Below are positions 49,617 through 59,722 of a DNA stretch of 64,000 nucleotides, one piece after another (the first letter of the stretch is position 1; the number at the start of each line of letters is the position of its first letter). The DNA is from Bacteroidota bacterium (GTDB lineage Bacteria; Bacteroidota; Bacteroidia; Flavobacteriales; Schleiferiaceae): contig VGFU01000002.1 of assembly GCA_016868755.1 (NCBI GenBank), forward strand, positions 1 to 64,000, given 5' to 3'. A model generated the notes under the pieces. That model saw only the letters and a list, made by a program, of their open reading frames with translations, searched no databases and had not been told where the DNA came from. Both the position numbers and the translations under genes were made by a program.

Positions 49617-50623
49617 GGATCGGGTTGATTGCAGTTTTTATTGCTCTTTGGGGCTGTAGGCCGCAGGTAGAATTCTGTCCGCCGAGGAGTGTGCTCATTG
49701 GCGTTGATCTTTCGAGTTTGCCGTCTGTGGACGCATCTGAACTGCAACGCGATGGTAGACCTACGGATCCATGGTCCGAAGTTGAAGAGGGATGCGTTGG
49801 CTTAGTTCGGCTTAGGCTTTGGCACAGTCCATCGTCATCTTCGGGCAGTTTAGGTGAAGTGGCTCTCATGGCAGCTAAAGCCCGAGAACATGGAGCCAAG
49901 GTTCTTTTGGATATCCATTTTTCGGATACGTGGGCAGATCCCGGCCAGCAGAGCCTTCCGGCTACTTGGTCCCAACTGCCGGATTCGATGCTCAACGATA
50001 GCATTACAGCGTACGTGGTACGTTGCGTCGCAGCGGTGAATCCTGATGCCCTGCAGTTGGGTAATGAGACGAATAACGGCTGGATGTGGCCTCGTGGGAA
50101 CCGATGGTCCAACCCGACGGGTTGGGAAGCTACCATGTCCACCGCCGTGCGCGCTGCACGATCTGCGGATTCCACTATGTCCGTATGGATGCACTTTGCG
50201 GGTTATCGTGATGTCGGGTTGTATGCCACTGAGGCCAAGAAGTTTGGTGTTGATGGGGTGGGGCTTTCGTTCTATCCGTGGTGGCACGGTACTGATTTAG
50301 ATAGTCTTGGTGCAGCCCTTGACATTATTCAATCGCACGGATTGCAGTCCGCAATTTTTGAATTTATGGCGCCATGGACTGGTGATTGGAACGACAACAC
50401 CCACAATCTAGTAGGCGCAACTACCCTTTTGGTTCCCGGTTATCCACCAACTCCTCAAGGGCAAGCTGATTTTGTTCGCGATATTCGAGTTCTTGCTGGA
50501 GATCATGGAGCTTGGGCAACGATATACTGGGAGCCATTTTGGCTTAAGGGAAGTTCACCCGTCGAGAACTGCGCTTGGGCCGATTTTAACGGATTGCTCT
50601 TGCCTGCTTCTGAGGTTCGGTAG
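49613..50623 (+). CDS. GH53 endo-beta-1,4-galactanase lipoprotein
   Basis: Glycosidase for the beta-1,4-galactan side chains of plant or algal pectin. VRLRLWHSP, LLDIHFSDTWADPGQQ, LQLGNETNNGW (acid/base Glu) and IFEFMAPWT (nucleophile Glu) are the GH53 landmarks. The N-terminus is a lipoprotein signal (AVFIALWGC), so the enzyme is membrane-anchored. Base composition is clearly lower in GC than rimO or dnaE on either side, suggesting recent acquisition even though the start is fused to the rimO stop (ATGA). Confidence 0.93.
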   Translation: MRIGLIAVFIALWGCRPQVEFCPPRSVLIGVDLSSLPSVDASELQRDGRPTDPWSEVEEGCVGLVRLRLWHSPSSSSGSLGEVALMAAKAREHGAKVLLDIHFSDTWADPGQQSLPATWSQLPDSMLNDSITAYVVRCVAAVNPDALQLGNETNNGWMWPRGNRWSNPTGWEATMSTAVRAARSADSTMSVWMHFAGYRDVGLYATEAKKFGVDGVGLSFYPWWHGTDLDSLGAALDIIQSHGLQSAIFEFMAPWTGDWNDNTHNLVGATTLLVPGYPPTPQGQADFVRDIRVLAGDHGAWATIYWEPFWLKGSSPVENCAWADFNGLLLPASEVR

Positions 50624-50691
50624 GGCCTCAATTCCTCATCAGTGTTAACAACTTACCTCGTTTGAGCCGTGAAAAACGGATGTGGTCGTGC

Positions 50692-50699
50692 TAACTTTA
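50692..50699 (+). promoter_or_regulatory. -7-like box of dnaE (TAACTTTA)
   Basis: Seven of eight TAnnTTTG positions, 10 nt before the ATG. Confidence 0.5.
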
Positions 50700-50709
50700 G
50701 CTCTCGACC

Positions 50710-53700
50710 ATGTACCTCGTTTTTGACACTGAAACCACCGGATTACCAAGGGATTGGAACGCGCCGCTGAGCGACGTCGACAATTGGCCCCGCGTGGTTC
50801 AGGTGGCGTGGCAGCTGCACGACCCCGACGGAGCCCTGATTGAGGCGCGCGACTTCTTGATTAAGCCCGAGGGATTCAACATTCCGTTTGGCGCCGAAGA
50901 AATCCACGGCATCAGCACAGAACTCGCTCGTACTGAAGGCGTTTCGGCCCCAGATGCGCTTGCAGCGTTTCAATCGGCCCTGGATCGGACCCAGTTTATG
51001 GTGGGCCACAACCTCAAGTTTGACCTGAATGCCTTGGGTGCGGAATACGTCAGGCTGGGCTGGGACGAGTCGTGGATCACCAAGCCGGTACTCGACACCA
51101 TGACGCCCCAGACGGCGGCCTTGGTGGGAATTCCAGGACGCAGCGGCTTCAAGCCGGCGAAGTTGGGGGAATTGCACGCCAAGCTTTTTGGCCAGGAGTT
51201 CTCCGAGGCCCACAACGCCACGGCCGACGTCGAAGCCACCGCACGCTGCTTTTGGGAATTGGTTCGGATTCGCCACTGGCAGCCGGCCCAGCTTGGGGTG
51301 CAGCCCGACCAACTCGAGTCGTTTATTGCGGCCCATCCGCACCTGGTTTCGCCCATTGGGCTTACGCACCGCAACCTCAAGGCGGCAAGCGCAGCCCTCA
51401 AGGCCCGCGTTTCGGCCCCTGCGGCTCCGACTGAAGCGCCCGCTGCTGCCGTGGCTTATCAGGATACGCCCTTTTTTCACCTGCACGTGCACAGCCAGTT
51501 CAGTGTGCTGCAAGCGACCACCAAGGTTCCCGAACTGATTAAGCGCGTCGCCGCCGACGGCCAGCCCGCCGTGGCGCTGACCGACCTGGGCAACATGATG
51601 GGCGCGTTTCAGTTCGTGCAGGGGGTGCAGACCCACAACAAAAACCGCCCAGAGGGAACGCCCGAACTCAAGGCAATAATGGGCATGGACGCCTACGTGT
51701 GCCGCAACCACCTCGACCGCAGCCAAAAAGACGACGGATACCAGATTCCGCTGCTGGCTAAGAACAAGACGGGCTACCACAACTTGGCCAAGCTGAGTTC
51801 CATCGCCTACATCACTGGATTTTACTACGTTCCGCGCATCGACCGCGACCTGCTGCTCGCCCACAAAGAAGGCGTGATGGTCACGACCGGCGGAATAATG
51901 GGTGAGGTGCCCCAGCTCATCTTAAACGTGGGCGAAAAGCAAGCCGAAGAGGCGTTTTTGTGGTGGAAAGAGCAGTTTGGCGCTGATTTTTATGCCGAAA
52001 TCAACCGCCACGGCTTGCCCGAAGAGGATGCCATCAACGAGGTGCTGCGTCGCTTTTGCGACCGCCACGGGGTTAAGGCGGTAGCCGCCAACAATTCGTT
52101 CTACCTGGACGAGGCGCAAGCCGAGGCGCACGACATCTTGCTGTGCGTCAAGGAGTCCGAGAAAAAGGCTACCCCTATTGGGCGCGGACGCGGATTTCGC
52201 TACGGATTACCCAACAGCAAGTTCTACCTCACCACGCAGGCCGAAATGCGCCAACGCTTCGCAGATTGGCCCGAGGCGCTGGCGAATTTGGGCGAAATCC
52301 TCGAGAAGGTCGAAAACTTCGGGCTAGCCCGCGACGTGCTGCTGCCGGCCTTTGAGATTCCGCAGGAGTTTGTGCACCCCGACGACGCCACCGACGGCGG
52401 CAAGCGCGGCGAAAACGCCTACCTGCGGCATTTGACCTACGTCGGAGCCAAAAAGCGCTGGGGCGACCCGGTTCCGACCGAGATCGCGGAACGCCTTGAT
52501 TTTGAGCTCGAAACCATCGAGCGCACCGGCTACCCCGGATACTTTTTGATCGTGCAGGACTTCTGCCAAGCGGCGCGCGACATGGGCGTCAGTGTGGGGC
52601 CGGGGCGCGGTTCGGCGGCGGGCTCGGCAGTGGCCTACGCGACCGGAATTACCAACGTGGATCCGATCACCTACGACCTGCTGTTCGAACGTTTTTTGAA
52701 TCCGGACCGGGTAAGCTTGCCCGATATTGATATCGACTTCGACGATCGGGGTCGCGACAAGGTGATTCAGTACGTGATCGACAAGTACGGATCCAACCAA
52801 GTCGCCCAGATTATTACCTACGGATCGATGGCGGCCAAGTCGGCCATCAAAGATGCGGGGCGTGCCCTGGACCTTCCATTTGATGAGGCCGACCGGTTGA
52901 CCAAGTCCGTGCCCGACAATTCGAGCCTGCCGGCCATTCTCGACGCCGATGACGCGACGATCCGCGAAAAGTTCCGCAACGAAGACTACGACAAGGCGGT
53001 GGCGTTGCGCCAAATGGCCAAGGGTAACGACCTCAAGGCAGCAACGCTGCAGCAGGCCAAGGTGCTCGAAGGCTCGCTGCGCAACACGGGCATTCACGCC
53101 TGCGGAGTCATCATCACCCCGAGCGACATTCGCGAACTGATTCCAGTGGCCACCGCCAAAGACAGCGCGATGTGGACCACTCAGTTTGACAACGCCGTGG
53201 TCGAGTCTGCGGGCCTACTCAAGATGGACTTCTTGGGCCTCAAAACCCTGACGCTAATCAAGGACAGCCTCGAGCTCGTGCGCAAGCGCCACGGGGTCGA
53301 GATTGATATTGAGGCGATTCCGCTCGACGACGTCGCCACCTACGAGCTCTTTCAGCGCGGAGACACCGTCGGCATCTTTCAGTACGAATCGCCCGGGATG
53401 CAGAAGCACCTCAAGGACCTTAAGCCGACGGTCTTTGGCGACCTGATCGCCATGAACGCCCTGTACCGACCGGGTCCGCTCGAGTACATTCCGAGCTTCA
53501 TTCGGCGCAAGCACGGCGTGGAGCCGATTTCGTACGACCTGGTCGACATGGAGGAGTACCTCAGCGAGACCTACGGCATCACCGTCTATCAGGAGCAGGT
53601 GATGCTGCTGTCGCAAAAGCTCGCGGGCTTCACCAAGGGGCAGGCTGACATGCTCCGCAAGGCGATGGGCAAGAAGATCAAGGCGGTCCTCGACCAGATG

Positions 53701-55062
53701 AAGCCCCAATTTGTTCAGGGCGGAATCGAGCGCGGCCACGCCGAACCCATTCTCGATAAGGTTTGGAAGGACTGGGAGGCTTTTGCTTCGTATGCCTTCA
53801 ACAAGTCGCACTCGACCTGCTACGCGTGGATTGCCTACCAGACGGCCTACCTCAAGGCGCACTATCCCGCCGAGTACATGGCGGCAGTGCTCTCCAACAA
53901 CATGAACGACATCAAGCAGGTGACGTTTTTTATGGAGGAGTGCCGTCGCATGAAGCTTCATGTGCTCGGTCCCGACATCAACGAATCGGAGGGTTCCTTT
54001 ACGGTCAACCGCGAAGGGGCTATTCGCTTTGGCCTGCTGGGCATGAAGGGAGTAGGGGCGGCAGCCGTTGACTTTTTGCTGCAGGATCGCGCGGACCACG
54101 GACCCTACACCAGTGTGTTTGACGCCGCCCGCCGCCTCGACCTACGGGTGGTCAACAAGGGCACCTGGGAGTCGCTCGCACTCGGGGGAGCCTTTGACCG
54201 GTTTGAGGGCGTGCACCGAGCGATGTTCTTTGCCGAGGAGTCAGATGGCCGACCTTTTGTCGAGCGCCTGCGCCGCTACGGCCAGGCCTACCAGGACCAG
54301 CTAAATTCCGCTCAGGTAAGCTTGTTTGGCGAAGACAGCGGGGTTGACACGCCCGAGCCGGCGCTGCCGCAGGTTCCGACCTGGAACAACCTCGAGCTGC
54401 TCAAGCGCGAAAAAGAGGTGATCGGGATCTATGTGAGCGCGCACCCGCTCGACGCCTTCCGGTTTGAGCTTAAAACGTTCCGCAAGCAATCGGTCGGCGA
54501 ACTTTCGTCGCTCGACGCGTTTGTTCAGGGCAAGGGCGCCCGCGATTTTGTGGTCGCCGGAATCGTCACAAACGCCCAGGTGCGCACCACCCGCACGGGC
54601 CGCGAAATGGGCAGTTTTGTGCTCGAAGACGAAGAGGGAGCCACTGAATTCGTGCTGTTTGGCCAGCAGTTTCTCGATCTGCGAAGTTTTTTTGTCAACG
54701 ACCTCATGGTGCTGGTGCGCGGACGCGTGCAGCGCCCCGCCTGGGCCCGCGACGACAATCAGGCTAAGTTGGTTGCCGACATCCACAAGATTCAGCTGCT
54801 CAGCGAGTTATTTGATCGCGAAGCGCGCGGACTGACGCTGTTTGCGGCCGTTCAAGACATAACTCCCGCCACCTGGGGCGAGCTGGCGCAGATTTTGCGC
54901 GCGCATCCCGGCAAGCAGCGTCTGCAGTTCCACATTGGCGACGCGGCGAGCCAAACGCAGCTTCGCCTGCCCAGCCGCGGGAGCGGAGTGCAGATTAGCC
55001 GCGAACTTTTAGGTCACCTCGACGAACTCAAACACTTTCACGCGGCGGTACGCCTTGATTAG
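50710..55062 (+). CDS. dnaE: DNA polymerase III alpha subunit with fused proofreading exonuclease
   Basis: Replicative DNA polymerase. Residues 1-190 are a DnaQ-like DEDDh exonuclease with Asp7, Glu9, Asp105, His168 and Asp173, so polymerase and proofreading are on one chain. A linker leads to the PHP domain (HLHVHSQFSVL), the C-family polymerase core with catalytic PDIDIDF (671-677), helix-hairpin-helix region, a clamp-binding motif QVSLFG (1202-1207), and an OB fold. Length 1450 aa agrees with Bacteroidota fused forms. The E. coli enzyme keeps the two functions on separate subunits. Confidence 0.97.
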   Translation: MYLVFDTETTGLPRDWNAPLSDVDNWPRVVQVAWQLHDPDGALIEARDFLIKPEGFNIPFGAEEIHGISTELARTEGVSAPDALAAFQSALDRTQFMVGHNLKFDLNALGAEYVRLGWDESWITKPVLDTMTPQTAALVGIPGRSGFKPAKLGELHAKLFGQEFSEAHNATADVEATARCFWELVRIRHWQPAQLGVQPDQLESFIAAHPHLVSPIGLTHRNLKAASAALKARVSAPAAPTEAPAAAVAYQDTPFFHLHVHSQFSVLQATTKVPELIKRVAADGQPAVALTDLGNMMGAFQFVQGVQTHNKNRPEGTPELKAIMGMDAYVCRNHLDRSQKDDGYQIPLLAKNKTGYHNLAKLSSIAYITGFYYVPRIDRDLLLAHKEGVMVTTGGIMGEVPQLILNVGEKQAEEAFLWWKEQFGADFYAEINRHGLPEEDAINEVLRRFCDRHGVKAVAANNSFYLDEAQAEAHDILLCVKESEKKATPIGRGRGFRYGLPNSKFYLTTQAEMRQRFADWPEALANLGEILEKVENFGLARDVLLPAFEIPQEFVHPDDATDGGKRGENAYLRHLTYVGAKKRWGDPVPTEIAERLDFELETIERTGYPGYFLIVQDFCQAARDMGVSVGPGRGSAAGSAVAYATGITNVDPITYDLLFERFLNPDRVSLPDIDIDFDDRGRDKVIQYVIDKYGSNQVAQIITYGSMAAKSAIKDAGRALDLPFDEADRLTKSVPDNSSLPAILDADDATIREKFRNEDYDKAVALRQMAKGNDLKAATLQQAKVLEGSLRNTGIHACGVIITPSDIRELIPVATAKDSAMWTTQFDNAVVESAGLLKMDFLGLKTLTLIKDSLELVRKRHGVEIDIEAIPLDDVATYELFQRGDTVGIFQYESPGMQKHLKDLKPTVFGDLIAMNALYRPGPLEYIPSFIRRKHGVEPISYDLVDMEEYLSETYGITVYQEQVMLLSQKLAGFTKGQADMLRKAMGKKIKAVLDQMKPQFVQGGIERGHAEPILDKVWKDWEAFASYAFNKSHSTCYAWIAYQTAYLKAHYPAEYMAAVLSNNMNDIKQVTFFMEECRRMKLHVLGPDINESEGSFTVNREGAIRFGLLGMKGVGAAAVDFLLQDRADHGPYTSVFDAARRLDLRVVNKGTWESLALGGAFDRFEGVHRAMFFAEESDGRPFVERLRRYGQAYQDQLNSAQVSLFGEDSGVDTPEPALPQVPTWNNLELLKREKEVIGIYVSAHPLDAFRFELKTFRKQSVGELSSLDAFVQGKGARDFVVAGIVTNAQVRTTRTGREMGSFVLEDEEGATEFVLFGQQFLDLRSFFVNDLMVLVRGRVQRPAWARDDNQAKLVADIHKIQLLSELFDREARGLTLFAAVQDITPATWGELAQILRAHPGKQRLQFHIGDAASQTQLRLPSRGSGVQISRELLGHLDELKHFHAAVRLD

Positions 55063-55063
55063 C

Positions 55064-55744
55064 ATGAAGCAGGCCATAGCAGCACTCGGATTCTGGTTCC
55101 TCGCCACGATGGCCGTTGGGCAAAATGCGGTGGACGCCCAAGGGCGTAGAACCGGACCCTGGTCGGCCAAGCACCCCAACGGGCAGCCCCGATACGAAGG
55201 GCAGTTTGACGCGGGCGTTCCGGTCGGAAGGTTTGTGTACTACCACGACAACGGGTTTCGCAGCGCCCAAATGGACTACCGCGGGCGCAGCGGGGTGTGC
55301 GCCACGGAACAGTACGACGAAAAGGGCAAGCTCATGGCACGCGGAATCTACAACGTCCAGCGGCAGCGCGACAGCCTTTGGGTGACCTATGCGTTTGACG
55401 GCACCAAGCTTGAGCATGCGCCCTACCGCAAGGGCGAGCTGCACGGGGCCTACACGATGTTTTACCCCGACGGCAAGGTGATGGAGCGCGGCGAGTACGT
55501 CGACGGCGCGAAGCAGGGCACCTGGATTCGGTTTTCAGATACCGGCAGCAAGGAGCGCAGCTCGACCTGGGAGGCCGGCCGGCTGCACGGCGCCTGGACG
55601 GAGTTTGATGCCGACGGCCGCGTGGCGGTCACGGGAAGCTACGTGAACGACCTGCGCCACGGCGCGTGGACCTACCTCGAGCGCGGCAGCGTCGTGCGCA
55701 CGGAGAGCTACCGGCGCGGAATCCTGCAAAAGCCCAAGCCCTAA
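55064..55744 (+). CDS. MORN-repeat (YwqK-like) exported protein
   Basis: A 226-aa protein with a signal peptide ([20 protein letters not shown]) followed by about seven repeats of the form (G)xWxxYYxNGxxxxxxxYxxG, e.g. [23 protein letters not shown] and [11 protein letters not shown]. Such MORN-type repeats build an elongated beta sheet. Some relatives are annotated YwqK-family antitoxins, but there is no toxin nearby, so only a structural or binding role is supported. It lies between dnaE and mnmA with 1-bp spacing or overlap. Confidence 0.85.
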   Translation: MKQAIAALGFWFLATMAVGQNAVDAQGRRTGPWSAKHPNGQPRYEGQFDAGVPVGRFVYYHDNGFRSAQMDYRGRSGVCATEQYDEKGKLMARGIYNVQRQRDSLWVTYAFDGTKLEHAPYRKGELHGAYTMFYPDGKVMERGEYVDGAKQGTWIRFSDTGSKERSSTWEAGRLHGAWTEFDADGRVAVTGSYVNDLRHGAWTYLERGSVVRTESYRRGILQKPKP

Positions 55745-56889
55745 TGGCGCGCGTGGTCGTCGGTCTTTCGGGCGGAGTGGATTCGTCGGTCGCCGCCTTG
55801 CTGATGCAGCAGGCGGGCCACGAGGTCATCGGAATATTCATGCGCAACTGGAACGACGCGTCGCCCACCTTAGAAGACGAATGCCCGTGGATTGAAGACT
55901 CCAACGACGCCCTGCTCGTCGCCGAAAAACTCGGAATCCCCTTTCAGGTGCTCGACCTCTCGGTGGCCTACAAGGAGCGCATCGTCGACTACATGTTTGC
56001 CGAGTACCAGGCCGGCCGCACCCCCAATCCCGACGTGCTGTGCAACCGCGAAATCAAGTTTGATTTGTTCCTCGATGCTGCTCGGAGCCTTGGCGCTGAT
56101 TTGGTTGCGACGGGCCACTACGCCCGGGTGGAGCGCGACGCCGACGGCCGCATGCACTTGCGGGCGGGCCTCGATGCCGGCAAGGACCAGTCCTACTTTT
56201 TATGCCAGCTCAACCAAGAGCAGCTGGCCCACGCCGTGTTTCCCATTGGCGGACATCAGAAGTCTGAGGTGCGACGGATTGCCGCTGAAGCCGGGCTCGT
56301 GACGGCCGCCAAGAAGGATTCCCAAGGCCTTTGCTTCATTGGCCACGTGCGCCTTCCCGATTTTTTGCAGCAGCAGCTCAAGCCCAAGCGCGGCCAGATC
56401 GTGGAGATTCCTCGGGATTCCGCCAAAATTCAGGCCGTAGCTCCCGGCCGGCCCTGGGGTTTTATGCCTGAAGACGGGGTAGAGGTGGGTGAGCATCAGG
56501 GCGCACACTACTTCACGGTGGGGCAGCGCAAGGGCCTGCTTGTGGGCGGAAAACCGCTGCCGCTCTTCGTGCTTGCTACGGACGTGGTGCGCAACGTGGT
56601 CTATGTTGGCCAGGGCGAAGACCACCCGGGCCTCTACCGCTCGGTGCTATGGATTGCGGCCGACGACGTGCACTGGGTTCAGCCCTGGCAGTCGCTTCAG
56701 CCCGGCGAGCAGGCAGACCAACTCGTGCGAATTCGCTACCGCCAAACGCTCGTCCCAGCCCAACTTCGGGCCGACGAGGGCGGACTTTGGATTACCTTCA
56801 GCCAACCCATGAAGGCGGTGGCGCCAGGCCAGTTTGCGGCCTGGTACCGCGGCGACGATCTGGTGGGCTCGGGTGTTATAACAAACTGA
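55744..56889 (+). CDS. mnmA: tRNA 2-thiouridylase MnmA
   Basis: ATP-pyrophosphatase that inserts sulfur at U34 of tRNAs for Lys, Glu and Gln. The P-loop [14 protein letters not shown], the catalytic Cys in [21 protein letters not shown] and the second catalytic Cys in SQGLCFIG are present. ATG 55744 shares bases with the MORN gene stop (TAATG), giving 381 aa; the longer frame lies inside that gene. Confidence 0.96.
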   Translation: MARVVVGLSGGVDSSVAALLMQQAGHEVIGIFMRNWNDASPTLEDECPWIEDSNDALLVAEKLGIPFQVLDLSVAYKERIVDYMFAEYQAGRTPNPDVLCNREIKFDLFLDAARSLGADLVATGHYARVERDADGRMHLRAGLDAGKDQSYFLCQLNQEQLAHAVFPIGGHQKSEVRRIAAEAGLVTAAKKDSQGLCFIGHVRLPDFLQQQLKPKRGQIVEIPRDSAKIQAVAPGRPWGFMPEDGVEVGEHQGAHYFTVGQRKGLLVGGKPLPLFVLATDVVRNVVYVGQGEDHPGLYRSVLWIAADDVHWVQPWQSLQPGEQADQLVRIRYRQTLVPAQLRADEGGLWITFSQPMKAVAPGQFAAWYRGDDLVGSGVITN

Positions 56890-56891
56890 CT

Positions 56892-58523
56892 ATGAAAAAT
56901 TTAATCTTGCTTTATTTAAGTATTGGTTCAATTTCTGCTTGGGCCCAGGATGCACCGAGGAAGCACTGGGTTTTTTTGCGCGAAACCAGCGTTAATTATG
57001 CGGAGCCGATGCTGGGGACCGACGCGTTGACGCGCCGAGCGGCCCAAGGAATCGCGCTGCGGAATTCTGATTTTGCCCTGCAGCCCGAGGCCGTTGCCGC
57101 CGTTGCCAACGTTGCGCCTACGGTCGGCCGGAGCCGTTGGCTGCGCGCCCTGGTGGTCGAAGCCGACGCGGCGCAGCTTACGCAGCTCCGCGCACTCCCT
57201 TGGGTTCAGTCCACCCAGCCCGTGGGAATCATGAGGCGAAGCCTTACCGAAGCGCCGGGAGTTCCGCCCACATCTGCAGCCCCAGCTTTGGGGTCTGAAG
57301 CGCCCCGGTCCGCCGTAGGCAGCGAAGAAGATGGGGTGCACGGTTACCAGTACGGAGCCTCGACCCAGCAGGTCAACCAAATTCAAGTGAACGCCCTGCA
57401 CGACGCGGGGTTTGACGGCGCCGGGGTGAAGGTGGCCCTGATGGATGCCGGGTTCACCGGTGCCGATACCTACACGGCCTTTCAGGGTGCTTGGCAGCAA
57501 GGCCGCGTGCTCGGAACCTGGGACTACATCGACGGCGACACCAACGTCTTTCACTTGGGCAGCCACGGGATGAGCGTCTGGAGCACCATTTGTGCGGACT
57601 TAGACGCCACCTTCGTGGGCACCGCCCCCAAAGCGTCGTTTTACCTGTTTAAAACCGAAAATCAACTCACCGAGACCATTGCTGAAGAGTACAACTGGGT
57701 TATGGCCGCGGAACGCGCCGACTCGCTGGGTGTTGACGTCATTAACACGTCGCTTGGCTACACCACGTTTGACAACGGAGTGGGGGACCACAGCTACGCC
57801 GATATGGACGGTCGTACCACGCCGATTTCGATTGCCGCCGTCGCCGCGGCGCGCACCGGCATGATTCTCTGCATTTCGGCCGGTAACGAAGGCGCGTCGT
57901 CGTGGAAGTACATTTCGGCACCCGCCGACGCCGATTCCATTCTGGCGGTGGGTGCCGTCGATGAGTTCGGGGTGCGTGCGAGCTTCAGCAGCCAAGGTCC
58001 GTCGGCTGACGGCCGGATCAAGCCCGACGTAGCCGCGCGCGGACTGGGCGCAACCGTAGTCAATTCTTCGGGCAACGTGGCGACTTCTTCGGGCACGAGT
58101 TTCTCGTCGCCTATCATGGCTGGGGCGATGGCCAGCTTGGTGCAAGCGGCTAAAACGTTCCCCAACGGATACACGGCCAACGACCTGATTCACCGGGTGC
58201 GCATGTCGGCGCACCGTTCGTTTGCGCCCGATTCCTTTTTAGGCTACGGAATTCCCAACTTTGCCACGGTACTAAACGGACTCGGAATCGAGCAGCCCGA
58301 CGCCCAGCGTGGCTGGACCCTTCACTCCCTCAACCAGGGCGGCTGGGTGCTTCGCCGTTCCGACGCCCGCTCCGCGGACGCCCTCGAGATCATTGCGGTC
58401 GACGGCCGCCTCCTGGACCGCCTTGACGTGCCTTCGGGCCAAAACGAAGTCCGACTCGACGCCCGCTCCTTTTGGTGCACCGTGCGCAGCCGCACCCAGG
58501 TCGTCACAGTTCCCGCCAACTGA
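56892..58523 (+). CDS. Subtilisin-like serine protease (S8), exported
   Basis: Exported protease with a signal peptide (MKNLILLYLSIGSISAWAQ), a pro-region of about 160 residues and a catalytic domain holding Asp185 (ALMDAGF), His225 (GSHGMS) and Ser403 (SGTSFSSPIMAG). The last 70 residues (LEIIAVDGRLLDRLDVPSGQ, then EVRLDARSFWCTV) resemble a worn type A type-IX-secretion sorting domain, so surface export is plausible. The start after the mnmA stop is chosen; the frame is open further upstream inside mnmA but gives non-protein-like sequence. Confidence 0.92.
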   Translation: MKNLILLYLSIGSISAWAQDAPRKHWVFLRETSVNYAEPMLGTDALTRRAAQGIALRNSDFALQPEAVAAVANVAPTVGRSRWLRALVVEADAAQLTQLRALPWVQSTQPVGIMRRSLTEAPGVPPTSAAPALGSEAPRSAVGSEEDGVHGYQYGASTQQVNQIQVNALHDAGFDGAGVKVALMDAGFTGADTYTAFQGAWQQGRVLGTWDYIDGDTNVFHLGSHGMSVWSTICADLDATFVGTAPKASFYLFKTENQLTETIAEEYNWVMAAERADSLGVDVINTSLGYTTFDNGVGDHSYADMDGRTTPISIAAVAAARTGMILCISAGNEGASSWKYISAPADADSILAVGAVDEFGVRASFSSQGPSADGRIKPDVAARGLGATVVNSSGNVATSSGTSFSSPIMAGAMASLVQAAKTFPNGYTANDLIHRVRMSAHRSFAPDSFLGYGIPNFATVLNGLGIEQPDAQRGWTLHSLNQGGWVLRRSDARSADALEIIAVDGRLLDRLDVPSGQNEVRLDARSFWCTVRSRTQVVTVPAN

Positions 58524-58531
58524 AGCACCGC

Positions 58532-59467
58532 ATGACCACGCGCCTCACCCAACTTTTGGGAATCGAGCATCCCATCATCCAGGGCGGAATGATTTGGTGC
58601 TCCGGCTGGGAGCTGGCGGCAGCGGTCTCCAACACCGGCGGCCTTGGAACCCTGGGCTCGGGCAGCATGTACCCTGACGAGCTGCGGGCGCAGCTCGCAG
58701 CCTTACGCTCGGCCACGGACCGGCCGTTTGCTGTGAACATTCCGATGCTCTACCCCAACATCGAGGAGCACTTGCAGTCCTGTATCGATTTCGACGTGCC
58801 GGTGGTCATCACGTCGGCGGGCAACCCCAAGCTGCACACCGCCTGGCTCAAGGAGCGGGGCCGCACCGTGCTTCACGTGGTGGCCTCGAGCGCCTTTGCC
58901 GTAAAAGCCGAGGCGGCTGGCGTCGACGCGGTTATTGCCGAAGGTTTTGAGGCGGGCGGACACAACGGTCGCGACGAAACCACCACGATGGTCTTGGTTC
59001 CGGCGGTGGTCGATGCGGTGTCGATACCGGTCGTGGCTGCCGGCGGTATCGCTGACGGCCGCAGCATGGCGGCCGCCCTAATGCTGGGCGCCGAAGGCGT
59101 TCAAATGGGCTCCCGCTTTGTCGCTACCCCCGAAGCCTCGGCCCACGAAGCCTTCAAGGGCGAGGTGCTGAGCGCCGGTGAAGGATCGACCCAGCTGACG
59201 TTGAAGGAACTGGCTCCGGTTCGCTTGCTGAAAAATCCCTTTTATGCGGAGGTCGCCGCGGCCTACGCGCGCGGCGCCCAAGCCGAAGAACTCGCAGCCC
59301 TTTTGGGCCGCGGTCGGGCTAAAAAGGGCATGCGCGAGGGCGACCTCGTCGATGGGGAGCTCGAAATTGGCCAGGTAGCCGCTCGCATCAACGAACTGAA
59401 GCCAGCCGCTGACGTGGTCCGCGAAACCGCCCAAATGTGTGAGGCACTTCTGCGGCGGGGTACGTAG
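58532..59467 (+). CDS. Nitronate-monooxygenase-like FMN enzyme (NPD family)
   Basis: FMN-dependent TIM-barrel enzyme of the nitronate monooxygenase / enoyl-reductase-like (FabK-like) family. EHPIIQGGMIWCSGWELAAAVS, the GGLGTLGSGS loop, EAGGHNGRD (with the catalytic His) and GGIADGRSMAAALMLGAEGVQMGSRF (phosphate site) are diagnostic. Length 311 aa. FabK activity or detoxification of nitronates cannot be separated by eye. The ATG at 58532 follows the protease stop by 8 bp. Confidence 0.92.
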   Translation: MTTRLTQLLGIEHPIIQGGMIWCSGWELAAAVSNTGGLGTLGSGSMYPDELRAQLAALRSATDRPFAVNIPMLYPNIEEHLQSCIDFDVPVVITSAGNPKLHTAWLKERGRTVLHVVASSAFAVKAEAAGVDAVIAEGFEAGGHNGRDETTTMVLVPAVVDAVSIPVVAAGGIADGRSMAAALMLGAEGVQMGSRFVATPEASAHEAFKGEVLSAGEGSTQLTLKELAPVRLLKNPFYAEVAAAYARGAQAEELAALLGRGRAKKGMREGDLVDGELEIGQVAARINELKPAADVVRETAQMCEALLRRGT

Positions 59468-59472
59468 CCAAC

Positions 59473-59685
59473 TTAGTCGCGCGCTTGGCGCTTGACAAAC
59501 TTGGTCAAAATCACGATTTCTTGGCCCTCGACCCGGCCTTCGATGTAGTCGGCGTTGCTGCGGTCGAGGCGAATGTTGCGGACCACCGTGCCTTTTTTGG
59601 GCGCTACGGCCTGTTCGGTCAAGGGTGCAGTCACGCCGCAAAGCTCACAGCGTACTTCGCTGCGGGCAGCTAATTCAGTATTCAA
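59473..59685 (-). CDS. Short PhnA-like protein with apparent internal deletion
   Basis: The frame encodes a start-like SEVRCELCGVTAPL (zinc-ribbon half of PhnA) joined directly to KKGTVVRNIRL, DYIEGRVEGQEIVILTKFVKR (C-terminal PhnA domain). In full-length PhnA-type proteins of this kind about 100 residues separate these segments. It is therefore either a naturally minimal form or the product of an in-frame deletion. Start uncertain: TTG at 59685 gives 70 aa; an ATG at 59769 is open but overlaps gmhA. Function of the family is unclear despite its phosphonate name. Confidence 0.65.
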   Translation of the reverse strand: MNTELAARSEVRCELCGVTAPLTEQAVAPKKGTVVRNIRLDRSNADYIEGRVEGQEIVILTKFVKRQARD

Positions 59686-59722
59686 GGGTGTTGGGGGGTA
59701 GTAAAACGCAGGTGCGGACGCC

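Noticed and set aside
55064-55744. Antitoxin of a toxin-antitoxin system
   Set aside because: MORN repeats alone prompt this label in databases; there is no toxin gene nearby and a signal peptide is present.
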